Assembly: GCA_021781255.1 (NCBI GenBank)
Contig: JAJXXG010000250.1
Span: 1-9,880 of the forward strand
Direction: 5' to 3'
Source of the DNA: Acidobacteriota bacterium
GTDB taxonomy: Bacteria; Acidobacteriota; Terriglobia; Terriglobales; Acidobacteriaceae
DNA: 9,880 nucleotides
In this document: positions 1 to 6,336 of the stretch, one piece after another
Layout: every line of letters starts with the position of its first letter
How positions within the stretch are numbered: the stretch's first letter is position 1
Program-made: the position numbers and the translations under genes
The notes under the pieces: model-generated
Told to the model about the DNA's origin: nothing
Database searches by the model: none
Seen by the model: only the letters and a program-made list of their open reading frames with translations

Positions 1-237
1 CAAATCGCCCAGGTGTACCGGCTGGATAAAGTCAATGTGGTCCATGGCAGCGGTCACCACGGGCGTGCGCGCATGCCGGTATGCCGCCATCGCACCTGCC
101 AAATCGATGAAGTGCATCAATCGCCCACCCAGTAGATTGCCCAGCAGGTTGGTGTCATTGGGCAGGACGATCTCTGTCATCTCAGATTGAGTGCTCGCCA
201 CCGTGCGCACCATAGGATGGATCTCAGGGCTGCTCAT
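1..237 (-). CDS. Acyl-CoA thioesterase, hotdog fold (N-terminal part, runs off the left edge)
   Basis: The minus frame opens with an ATG at 237 and stays open for 79 codons to the window edge, so only the N-terminal half is present. The translation contains LPNDTNLLGNLLGGRLMHFIDLAG, cited here as two parts: LPNDTNLLGNLLGG and RLMHFIDLAG (about residues 31-54). A second stretch, TAAMDHIDFIQPVHLGD, sits at about 62-78. These match the YciA/BACH-type cytosolic acyl-CoA thioesterases, where the N-x-x-G-x-x-x-GG-x-x-M region starts the hotdog helix and the D-x-x-x-F-x-x-P-V segment follows. The expected activity is hydrolysis of acyl-CoA thioesters to free acid and CoA. Acyl chain preference cannot be told. 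A GGAGG lies 4 bp before the ATG; Met9 and Met20 are possible but less supported starts. The gene is divergent from the TPR gene, with a 204-bp spacer between them. Family assignment is confident; the physiological substrate is unknown. Confidence 0.88.
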   Translation of the reverse strand, partial: MSSPEIHPMVRTVASTQSEMTEIVLPNDTNLLGNLLGGRLMHFIDLAGAMAAYRHARTPVVTAAMDHIDFIQPVHLGDL

Positions 238-269
238 GCCGCCTCCGTACTGTTCGCCTGCCTCTCTCT

Positions 270-318
270 CTTGCCGCCGCCTTCATCTCCGGCCAGATAC
301 AATAGAACTGGCGGCAAG
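270..318. repeat. 9-bp perfect inverted repeat flanking a -10-like hexamer in a divergent promoter region
   Basis: CTTGCCGCC at 270-278 is repeated exactly in reverse complement as GGCGGCAAG at 310-318, leaving a 31-bp centre. The centre contains TACAAT at 298-303, a good -10-like hexamer, although no -35 lies at the normal distance. The structure is inside the 204-bp spacer between the divergent thioesterase and TPR genes. It could be an operator for a dimeric regulator, or a 5'-leader stem-loop of the TPR transcript. The repeat is seen directly; its role is inference. Confidence 0.4.
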
Positions 319-441
319 TTCGACTGGGGAGTTCTGCTCAGGCGTCCTTTTCCAGTTTCGGCAATCTACGCGAATTACGCAAATCTCTCAGCTGCCCGGT
401 AAACGGGATTCCGCGCCGGTTGCGAGCGAGATGGAAGCACG

Positions 442-753
442 ATGGATAAGATTGAACGGCTTAAAGAGATATTGGCCCTCGACCCAAAGAACAGCTTTGC
501 CCGTTACGGAATAGCCATGGAACTGGTAAGCCGGGGCGAAACAGCTGCGGCATTGTCCGAATTCGAGACGCTCCTGGCCAACAATCCCGATTACACGGCG
601 GGCTATTTTATGGCCGCGCAAACACTGGCGGGCGCGGGCAAAAGGTCTGAAGCGATCGAGCCTCTGAAGGCTGGTATCGCCAGCGCCGCCCGCGATGGTA
701 ACAACCATGCAATCAGTGAAATGCAGACAATGCTTGATGAGTTGAATCAGTAG
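442..753 (+). CDS. Small tetratricopeptide-repeat protein
   Basis: This is a 103-residue protein made almost entirely of two TPR-like helical pairs, at about residues 17-50 (FARYGIAMELVSRGETAAAL onward) and 51-84 (YTAGYFMAAQTLAGAGKRSE onward). The conserved small and aromatic positions, and a Pro/Asp turn after each pair (ALDP, NNPD), are visible. There is no signal peptide or membrane segment, so it should be cytosolic. TPR units bind proteins or peptides; the partner is not shown here. The ATG at 442 has only a weak purine-rich upstream sequence (GGAAG at 434-438). The overlapping ATG at 431 is in another frame. The gene stands alone, divergent from the thioesterase and 127 bp before the glycosyltransferase. 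The fold is confident and the function unknown. Confidence 0.85.
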   Translation: MDKIERLKEILALDPKNSFARYGIAMELVSRGETAAALSEFETLLANNPDYTAGYFMAAQTLAGAGKRSEAIEPLKAGIASAARDGNNHAISEMQTMLDELNQ

Positions 754-880
754 CGGAGACGCCACTCGGGCGCGCCCTTTTGGGGCTTCAGCCTCCGTAC
801 TCGGGCCGCAGAGACGAACAAGCTGGTTTTCCACCAGCCCGATCAATATTGTGCTTTGAATTGAAATCCAAGGGATCAGT
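754..880. other. Spacer between TPR gene and glycosyltransferase gene
   Basis: The 127-bp spacer contains the 10-bp palindrome GGGCGCGCCC at 768-777, directly followed by TTTT. It is reminiscent of a terminator, but the palindrome leaves only a very short stem once a loop is allowed. GCTGG and CCAGC at 822-826 and 834-838 could form a second small stem. CAATATTG at 844-851 may belong to a weak promoter. AAGGG at 870-874 is the likely ribosome-binding site for the downstream ATG at 881. None of these is strong enough to call on its own. Confidence 0.3.
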
Positions 881-1885
881 ATGGCGAAATATTCAATTGT
901 CGTTCCATTTCACAACGAAGAAGAAAATGTGACGGTTCTCTACGCGCGGCTCAAGCAGGTTATGGAGCAGGTGGGTGACTCCTTTGAGCTGGTTTTGGTC
1001 GACGATGGGTCAAGGGACCGGACCTATAAACTTCTGGAGGAGATAGCCGCCGTCGACAGCCGCGTTCTGGTCGTCAAGCTGCGCCGCAACTTCGGCCAGA
1101 CTTCGGCCCTGGCAGCAGGTTTCGACCACGCCTCAGGCGAATTTATTTTGTCCATGGATGGCGACTTGCAGCACGACCCCAACGACATTCCCAGTTTTCT
1201 TGAAAAGCTCGACGAGGGCTACGACGTCGTCTCGGGCTGGCGCAAGGTGCGCATTGACAACTTCATACTGCGCCGCGTTCCCTCTGCCTGCGCCAACTGG
1301 ATCATGGCGCGGATCTCCGGCGTCCCGCTCCACGACTTCGGCACCACTTTCAAGGCCTATCGCCGAGAGGTCATCCATAACATTCCTCTCTACGGCGAGA
1401 TGCACCGCTTCATTCCCGCACTCGCCAGCTGGTACGGCGCCTCAATCTGTGAGGTACCCATCCGGAACGTGAATCGCGAGCGCGGCAAGAGCCATTACGG
1501 AATTGGCCGCACCTTCCGTGTCATGTTCGACCTGATGACCATTCGCTTCCTGCTCAAGTACATGAGCAGGCCTTTGCATCTCTTTGGCGGTTTCGGCATT
1601 CTGGGCATGCTCGCCGGAAGCATCCTGGCCGCAACCCTGCTGGGGATGAAGATCGCGCATCCGGAGATAGCCATGGTGCATTCCCACGGCCCCTTGTTCG
1701 TTATCGCGTCGGTGCTTATTGTCGCCGGCGTCCAGTTGCTGGCCATCGGCCTGCTGGGCGAGTTGCAGGTCCGGCACTATTACTCGAGCGAGCATCCCGC
1801 ATCCTATACCGTGGACCGCCTTGTGCGCCTGGTCTCAGCGGACGAGAATGGCCTGCTGCCGGAGCGGCATGACGGCACGCTGTAG
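881..1885 (+). CDS. Family 2 glycosyltransferase, polyprenyl-phosphate (DPM1/GtrB/ArnC-like) type
   Basis: The 334-residue protein begins with a GT-A domain. It starts MAKYSIVVPFHNEEENV, has VLVDDGS at residues 38-44 (Asp41/Asp42 for nucleotide binding), and SMDGDLQHDP at 91-100 with the metal-binding DGD (93-95). A GKSHYG motif at 202-207 is typical of enzymes that move a sugar from a nucleotide donor to a lipid phosphate. Two hydrophobic helices at about 232-255 and 270-293 form the C-terminal membrane anchor usual for this group; ArnC and GtrB are of similar length. The predicted role is making a polyprenyl-phosphate-linked sugar on the inner face of the cytoplasmic membrane for envelope glycan or lipid modification. 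The sugar cannot be told. AAGGG lies 6 bp before the ATG. No other glycan gene is adjacent, so it is not part of a visible polysaccharide cluster. Confidence 0.92.
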   Translation: MAKYSIVVPFHNEEENVTVLYARLKQVMEQVGDSFELVLVDDGSRDRTYKLLEEIAAVDSRVLVVKLRRNFGQTSALAAGFDHASGEFILSMDGDLQHDPNDIPSFLEKLDEGYDVVSGWRKVRIDNFILRRVPSACANWIMARISGVPLHDFGTTFKAYRREVIHNIPLYGEMHRFIPALASWYGASICEVPIRNVNRERGKSHYGIGRTFRVMFDLMTIRFLLKYMSRPLHLFGGFGILGMLAGSILAATLLGMKIAHPEIAMVHSHGPLFVIASVLIVAGVQLLAIGLLGELQVRHYYSSEHPASYTVDRLVRLVSADENGLLPERHDGTL

Positions 1886-1891
1886 ATGCTG

Positions 1892-1919
1892 GGAGCAGGC
1901 AGTAGTGAACAGGGAATAG
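1892..1919 (+). repeat. Degenerate heptanucleotide array, left arm (four 7-bp units)
   Basis: Four consecutive 7-bp units fit NNARYAG, starting with GGAGCAG and ending with GGAATAG. The array begins 6 bp after the glycosyltransferase stop codon at 1885. A similar array in the opposite orientation occupies 2013-2047. The unit length and the terminal (C/T)AG are kept while other positions vary, so this is a degenerate period-7 tract rather than a simple microsatellite. It resembles in style the short tandem heptamers known from cyanobacterial spacers. Confidence 0.55.
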
Positions 1920-2012
1920 AAAATGCACAGCACGCAATGTTGCGAATGTTTCCGACCGCCAAGCGAAAGGTTGGACAGCAGGTGTAATCCTGAGAGCGAC
2001 GCGAATCTGGCC

Positions 2013-2047
2013 CTGCTTTCTACTCCCTATTCCCGATTTCCTATACC
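2013..2047 (-). repeat. Degenerate heptanucleotide array, right arm (five 7-bp units, opposite strand)
   Basis: Read on the minus strand there are five in-phase 7-bp units: GGTATAG, GAAATCG, GGAATAG, GGAGTAG and AAAGCAG (listed from 2047 down to 2013). The GGAATAG unit is identical to one at 1913-1919 in the plus-strand array. Together they form a head-to-head pair around about 93 bp of unremarkable sequence. The array ends 42 bp before the qor start codon. The order of matching units is not that of one perfect hairpin. Confidence 0.55.
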
Positions 2048-2089
2048 CTTGCAACCCCCCACCCTCAAGGTTCATGCTTATCGCTAGCC

Positions 2090-3058
2090 ATGAAAGCCTT
2101 CCAGATTCAAGTCGCGGGCGGACCAGAGGTTCTCGAACTGGTCGATCTGCCCATCCCTGAGCCGGGACCGGGCCAGGTTCTGGTTCGCGTTGAGGCCGCC
2201 GGGGTAAACTTCATCGAAATTTACTTCCGCAAAGGCGTCTACAAGGCGGCATTGCCCTTTATTCCAGGCAGTGAAGCCGCGGGCACTGTTGAGGAGCTGG
2301 GACCGGGCGTGACGGGATTTGTTGCCGGGGATGCGGTTGCTTCCACCAGCATGATCGGCAGTTACGCTGAGTACGCTCTAGTTCCCGCCGCGCAGTTGGT
2401 CAAGATTCCTGAGGGGTTGAGCATGGAGCACGCAGCCGCCGCCATGCTCCAAGGAATGACAGCGCATTACCTCACTCACTCCACGTTTCCGCTTAAGGCC
2501 GGCGATACCGCGCTGGTGCACGCAGGCGCTGGTGGCGTGGGTTTGCTGCTGACGCAGATGGCGGCGCGGATGGGCGCGCGCGTTATCACTACCGTCTCAA
2601 CAAAGGCCAAAGCCAAGCTCTCGCATGAAGCTGGCGCGTCCGACGTGATTCTTTACGCCAATCAGATCTTCGAATCCGAGGTCAAGCGCCTCACTGGAGG
2701 CAAGGGCGTTGAAGTGGTGTACGACTCGGTGGGCAAGGATACCTTTGAGCAGAGCCTCAACTGCCTGCGCCCGCGCGGCATGCTGGTGCTGTTCGGCGCT
2801 TCCAGTGGTCCCGTTCCTCCATTCGATCTCAATCAGCTCAGCGGCAAAGGTTCGCTCTTCGTTACGCGGCCCACGCTGTGGCACTACATTGCCACGCGCG
2901 CCGAGCTGGAGTGGCGCGCAGGAGAGGTGTTGGGCTGGGCCGCAAAAGGCGAGCTCAAGTTGCGCACTGAGCACACGTATCCGCTGGCCGACGCCGCCCA
3001 GGCCCAGATCGACCTGGAATCCCGCAAAACCACGGGCAAGATTCTGTTGGTGCCTTAA
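2090..3058 (+). CDS. qor: NADPH:quinone oxidoreductase (zinc-free medium-chain reductase)
   Basis: The 322-residue protein is close in length to E. coli Qor (327). It has the family's N-terminal signature GVNFIEIYFRKGVY (38-51) and the GSEAAGTVEELG region (60-71). The Rossmann glycine motif is AGAGGVG at 145-151 (E. coli AAAGGVG). VVYDSVGKDTFEQSL (209-223) and GKGSLFVTRPTL (252-263) read as clear Qor counterparts. The structural-zinc cysteine cluster of alcohol dehydrogenases is absent, as expected for this subfamily. The predicted reaction is NADPH-dependent one-electron reduction of quinones in the cytosol. No clear Shine-Dalgarno sequence precedes the ATG at 2090, and the ATG at 2073 is out of frame. 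The sirtuin gene starts 38 bp after the stop on the same strand, suggesting one transcript. Family assignment is confident; in vivo substrates are unknown. Confidence 0.92.
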   Translation: MKAFQIQVAGGPEVLELVDLPIPEPGPGQVLVRVEAAGVNFIEIYFRKGVYKAALPFIPGSEAAGTVEELGPGVTGFVAGDAVASTSMIGSYAEYALVPAAQLVKIPEGLSMEHAAAAMLQGMTAHYLTHSTFPLKAGDTALVHAGAGGVGLLLTQMAARMGARVITTVSTKAKAKLSHEAGASDVILYANQIFESEVKRLTGGKGVEVVYDSVGKDTFEQSLNCLRPRGMLVLFGASSGPVPPFDLNQLSGKGSLFVTRPTLWHYIATRAELEWRAGEVLGWAAKGELKLRTEHTYPLADAAQAQIDLESRKTTGKILLVP

Positions 3059-3078
3059 GAACAGGGGGCAGGGTTCAG
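3058..3078 (+). repeat. Degenerate heptanucleotide array in the qor-cobB gap (three units)
   Basis: The three in-phase units AGAACAG, GGGGCAG and GGTTCAG share the ending CAG. The first base is the last base of the qor stop codon. Irregular continuations, AACAG and then CGGGAGCAG, follow to 3092, and the latter supplies the sirtuin's GGGAG ribosome-binding site. Unlike the arrays after the glycosyltransferase and hom genes, no opposite-strand arm is present. Confidence 0.45.
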
Positions 3079-3096
3079 AACAGCGGGAGCAGTGAA

Positions 3097-3828
3097 ATGG
3101 AAGGCATCTCAATCAACGCGACAGACCGCGTCTTCGTCCTCACCGGCGCGGGCATCAGTGCCGAAAGCGGCTTGCCCACCTTCCGCGCGGAAGATGGACT
3201 TTGGGCCGGTTTTCGCGTCGAAGACGTGTGCACGCCCGATGCCTGGCAGCGCAATCCTGCCGGCGTTTGGGCGTTCTACTCCGCTCGACGCGCACAGGGC
3301 CAAAAAGCCAATCCCAACCCCGCTCACATCACGCTCGCCGAGCTTGAAGCGCAGCTTGAATCGCGAGAAGGGAGCCGCTATTTTCTCTGCACGCAGAACG
3401 TGGACGACTTGCACGAACGCGCCGGTTCTCGCAATCTGGTGCACATGCACGGCGAACTGGCCAAGTCCCGCTGCGAACGCGAGTGCGGCAAGCCGCCTGT
3501 TGCAGACACTGCCGTCTACGCCAGCCTCGACGAAGTCGGCCGCTGCTCCTGCGGTGGCCGCCTGCGCCCCCATATCGTCTTCTTTGGCGAGATTCCCCTC
3601 GAAATGCCCCGCATCGAGCGCGAAATCTCCAATTCGACGCTGATGCTCGTCATCGGCACCTCCGGCTCAGTGTATCCAGCAGCCAACTTCGTTCACTGGG
3701 CCCGCCAAGCCGGCGCGCGCACCGTTTACATTGGCCCCGAACGCCCGCTCAACGCCTCCGCCTTCACCTACATTTTCGAGGGCAAAGCCGGCCAGGTTCT
3801 GCCGGGGCTGTTCCAGATCGAGAGCTGA
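3097..3828 (+). CDS. cobB: NAD-dependent protein deacylase, sirtuin (class III type)
   Basis: The 243-residue protein shows the complete sirtuin motif set. GAGISAESGLPTFR at 17-30 binds NAD, TQNVDDLHERAG is at 99-110, and HMHGE at 116-120 carries the catalytic base His118. Class III markers are RPHIVFFGE at 157-165, GTSG at 187-190 and YPAANFVH at 193-200. It removes acyl groups from lysine, releasing nicotinamide and O-acyl-ADP-ribose. Tyr61 and Arg64 (FYSARR) match the Y-x-x-R pair that lets SIRT5 and E. coli CobB accept negatively charged acyl groups, so desuccinylation is likely as well as deacetylation (inference). Zinc ligands would be Cys126, Cys130, Cys150 and Cys152, spaced C-x3-C and C-x-C rather than the textbook C-x2-C pairs. 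GGGAG at 3085-3089 is a good ribosome-binding site 7 bp before the ATG. The length is typical of short bacterial sirtuins. Confidence 0.95.
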   Translation: MEGISINATDRVFVLTGAGISAESGLPTFRAEDGLWAGFRVEDVCTPDAWQRNPAGVWAFYSARRAQGQKANPNPAHITLAELEAQLESREGSRYFLCTQNVDDLHERAGSRNLVHMHGELAKSRCERECGKPPVADTAVYASLDEVGRCSCGGRLRPHIVFFGEIPLEMPRIEREISNSTLMLVIGTSGSVYPAANFVHWARQAGARTVYIGPERPLNASAFTYIFEGKAGQVLPGLFQIES

Positions 3829-3851
3829 ACCTACAAGGACGAGGGGTACCC

Positions 3852-3885
3852 ATCCCTTCCACGCCTATTGTGGAAAGCGCGGGAT
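3852..3885. repeat. Interrupted hairpin in the convergent spacer (possible terminator or REP-like element)
   Basis: ATCCC-TTCCAC at 3852-3862 pairs with GTGGAA at 3870-3875 and, after a 5-nt bulge, GGGAT at 3881-3885. The stem is 11 bp with a 7-nt loop. It lies between the sirtuin stop (3828) and the receptor stop (3922), where two transcripts converge, so a two-way terminator would make sense. No U-tract follows on either strand. The preceding GGGGTACCC stretch and the bulged stem look more like a dispersed intergenic repeat. The structure is read from the sequence; function is inference. Confidence 0.4.
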
Positions 3886-3921
3886 AGCATGCCGACCCTC
3901 TGCGCGGCCGATGACGCGGCT

Positions 3922-6237
3922 TCAAAAATGGAACCGGTACCGCGCCTCTACGGAAATCATTCGCGGATCGTTATAGTGAAACCCGCCGATGGTGATCGAG
4001 TTATCCAGGAGCACGCGATGATTCGTCACATTGATCACTGTTGCCGACAGCTTCCATCGGTCGCCCAGCGCGTGCCCGATCGACGAATCGAAGGTCGTGT
4101 GCGCCGGCAGATACGGCCCGTAGTAAGGGCCGTTATCAGGGCAACTGGACGGATCAGAGCAGGCCAGACCGTTCGAGAATCCCGATCCGTAGTAGACATT
4201 CGTCGCGAACCAGGTGTGCGCCGGCAGGTTCGCCGTGAACCCCGTGTTGAGCGTGTTGCGCTGGTCGTGATCGAGTGGAATGTACTGCGGCCCCAGGTCA
4301 CATGCCGGGTCGGCAGCAATGCTGCACGTAAACCCGCCGATGATGTTCCCTCGTTGCTGCGCGATCTGGTTTGAATAGGTCACGTAGAACTGCCCATAGC
4401 GCCACAACTGCGGCGAATGCAGTGTCATCTCCCAGGCGCGGACCAGCGCCCCATCCACGGCAATGGGGAAGTACATATTCGATTCACCGATGTTTGAGTG
4501 ATCCATGAAATCGTTTACGCGATTCTTGAATGTGTCCACGTCCAGCATCCAGCCCTTGAATGGAATCTCAATTCCGAACTGATGCTCTTCGTCGCGCTCA
4601 GACGGAATGGGTGAGAAGGTATTTTGTCCGTCGCCGAGGCTGTTTGCGTAGTTCAGGACCGAGCTGGACACCGTCAGAATCGGTGCGGGCTGGAAGAAGT
4701 GCCCGTAAAATCCGCGCAACACCCAGTTCAGCCGCGGAATCCGCACCGTCATTCCGATGCGCGGATAGGTTGCGCTCTCATTGAGCCACGCGCGATAGAA
4801 GGAGAATCGCATGCCGCCCAGCAGCGTCACGTATTGCCCGAGGCGCAGGTGATCGCCGACGTAGAACTCAAGCAATCCTGCGTTGGCGCTGGCCGGCTGA
4901 TTGGGCTCTGAGGCCGCGCTGCCGTTGTTAACCGTCACGCCGAACAAATCGTTCTCGTGCTGGTAGAACGAGTAGAGACCGCCGGAAAAACTGTTCCAGC
5001 CCACGTCGAAGCGCACATCCGCCTGAGCGCCGCCGTAGTTTGAATTCTGGTTCCAGGTGGTGGCCACAGGCATATCTGCCGGGCTGGAATCGTAGTTCGA
5101 CTGGTTCCAGTGGTAAAACGGCGCCGCGGAAACTAGCGCCTTCGGCGATAAGGTGTGCACCCAGTTGGCGATCATGAACGAATCGCGCTCCAACTGCGCG
5201 TCGCGCAACCCCCATGAGCAGTAGTATGGCTGCGCTCCGGCGCACTCGTAGTCGGTTTGGCTGGGGTCATAGGGAACTTGAAAGTAATCCTGCCGCAACT
5301 GCCCGTCCACGCGGATCTGGTCCTTGGGTGTCTGGTTGCGGGTCAGCGATACGAACCCGCTCTCGGAGTTGGTTGCATCGTGGTAAATCGCAATGACCGG
5401 CGTGGCCAGCCCGAAGTTCGATCGCGAACCCGTCGCGCTCGCGTACCACGCTGTCTTCTCCGAGTGGTCGCCAAGCGAGATCTGCGCCTCGCCTGTGTAA
5501 AGATCGCCAGCATAGAGCATGAGTTTGCCATCGCGATTGAACTCAAATCCGTTCCTCGGTAGCACATCGAACATACCGTAGGTGCGGTCACCCAGGTCGG
5601 CATCGTAGCTGCCGCCCAGGGTCTCCAGGGAATCGATGTCCTTGGGATCGATCTGCGGTCCTACGTTCGACGCGATCTTGGTGTTGGGAATCGCTACGCC
5701 GTCGATGAGCCAGCTCGTCTGATGGCCGCCGCGCATGTGCAGCATGTCGTGCGTCGTGTACGCGCCGGGAACAAAGTCGGTAATCATCTCCGTGCCGGTG
5801 GTGCGGTCAGCGCCCGGAGTCTCGTCAATCATCTGGCGCGTAATCAGCGTGGTCGGCGTTGCCGTATCGGCGGCACTGGGCGCGGCGTGCACGGTCACCG
5901 TCTCAGTATCGCCACCAACAGTCAGTTGAATATGAAACACAGGATTGGTGCCCGAGGCCACGGTCAGCGTTTGCGTGGCAGCGCCGAAGCCCTGGGCAGC
6001 CACCGTCATGCGGTAGACGCCGATAGGCGTTTGCGGCAACTCGAATTCTCCGTCGGCATTGGTCGTGGCGTGCAGCACGAACCCAGAACCGGCGGATTGC
6101 AGCGTGACATTAGCGCCGGCGATGGGCCGGTGCTCGGTATCGTGCACGACGCCGTGCACGGTGGCGAAGACGGTAGCGAAGGCGGGAAGGGAAGCGGCGA
6201 ACAGCAGCGATGCCGCGAGAAAATAAAGACGTTGCAT
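3922..6237 (-). CDS. TonB-dependent outer-membrane receptor with carboxypeptidase-regulatory-like domain
   Basis: The 771-residue protein has a signal peptide (about 1-22, cleavage near SLPAFA). A carboxypeptidase-regulatory-like beta-sandwich follows (about 26-107: VHGVVHD through GANVTL, NADGEFELP and VGGDTETVTV). ETVTVHA at 112-118 may act as a TonB box. The plug domain (about 127-230) includes HMRGGHQTSWLIDGV (167-181) and DIDSLETLGGSYDADLGDRT (200-219). The rest is a beta-barrel ending in RYRFHF with the C-terminal Phe expected for outer-membrane insertion. It should import a ligand using TonB/ExbBD energy; the ligand is not recognisable. I start it at the ATG at 6237, which has GGAGG 9 bp upstream and begins directly with the signal peptide; an in-frame ATG at 6288 would put 17 charged and polar residues before it. 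It follows the Cys/His-rich gene by 99 bp on the same strand, suggesting an operon. Six cysteines occur as three close pairs. Confidence 0.9.
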   Translation of the reverse strand: MQRLYFLAASLLFAASLPAFATVFATVHGVVHDTEHRPIAGANVTLQSAGSGFVLHATTNADGEFELPQTPIGVYRMTVAAQGFGAATQTLTVASGTNPVFHIQLTVGGDTETVTVHAAPSAADTATPTTLITRQMIDETPGADRTTGTEMITDFVPGAYTTHDMLHMRGGHQTSWLIDGVAIPNTKIASNVGPQIDPKDIDSLETLGGSYDADLGDRTYGMFDVLPRNGFEFNRDGKLMLYAGDLYTGEAQISLGDHSEKTAWYASATGSRSNFGLATPVIAIYHDATNSESGFVSLTRNQTPKDQIRVDGQLRQDYFQVPYDPSQTDYECAGAQPYYCSWGLRDAQLERDSFMIANWVHTLSPKALVSAAPFYHWNQSNYDSSPADMPVATTWNQNSNYGGAQADVRFDVGWNSFSGGLYSFYQHENDLFGVTVNNGSAASEPNQPASANAGLLEFYVGDHLRLGQYVTLLGGMRFSFYRAWLNESATYPRIGMTVRIPRLNWVLRGFYGHFFQPAPILTVSSSVLNYANSLGDGQNTFSPIPSERDEEHQFGIEIPFKGWMLDVDTFKNRVNDFMDHSNIGESNMYFPIAVDGALVRAWEMTLHSPQLWRYGQFYVTYSNQIAQQRGNIIGGFTCSIAADPACDLGPQYIPLDHDQRNTLNTGFTANLPAHTWFATNVYYGSGFSNGLACSDPSSCPDNGPYYGPYLPAHTTFDSSIGHALGDRWKLSATVINVTNHRVLLDNSITIGGFHYNDPRMISVEARYRFHF

Positions 6238-6246
6238 GAGAAAAGG

Positions 6247-6251
6247 CCTCC
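6247..6251 (-). promoter_or_regulatory. Shine-Dalgarno sequence that fixes the receptor start
   Basis: On the minus strand a full GGAGG lies 9 bp before the ATG at 6237. It supports this start over the in-frame ATG at 6288. Confidence 0.7.
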
Positions 6252-6336
6252 GCACGAAACAGGGTGAACGCAAGCCATTGGCGCGCACGAAGCTTAACCG
6301 CGCACGACTACCAGGGCAGCGCTTTCAACGGGATGT

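Noticed and set aside
768..781. GGGCGCGCCC followed by T residues as an intrinsic terminator of the TPR gene
   Set aside because: A palindrome without a centre can form only about three base pairs once a loop is allowed, and the T-run is short, so it is noted only as a spacer feature.
239..801. Direct repeat GCCTCCGTACT at about 239-249 and 790-800
   Set aside because: An exact 11-mer match twice in about 10 kb is expected by chance, and the two contexts share nothing else.
388..846. 152-codon minus-strand frame opposite the TPR gene
   Set aside because: The plus frame gives a clear TPR fold; the minus frame has no domain and extends into both spacers.
2597..3112. 171-codon minus-strand frame opposite qor
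   Set aside because: It is antisense to a confident Qor coding region and lacks any recognisable motif.
5722..6267. 181-codon plus-strand frame opposite the receptor N-terminus
   Set aside because: It is a shadow of the signal peptide, regulatory-like domain and plug coding region, with no recognisable domain and an Arg/Gly/His-rich composition.
6238..6288. Longer receptor start at 6288
   Set aside because: It would place 17 charged and polar residues before an otherwise normal signal peptide. The ATG at 6237 has GGAGG at proper spacing.
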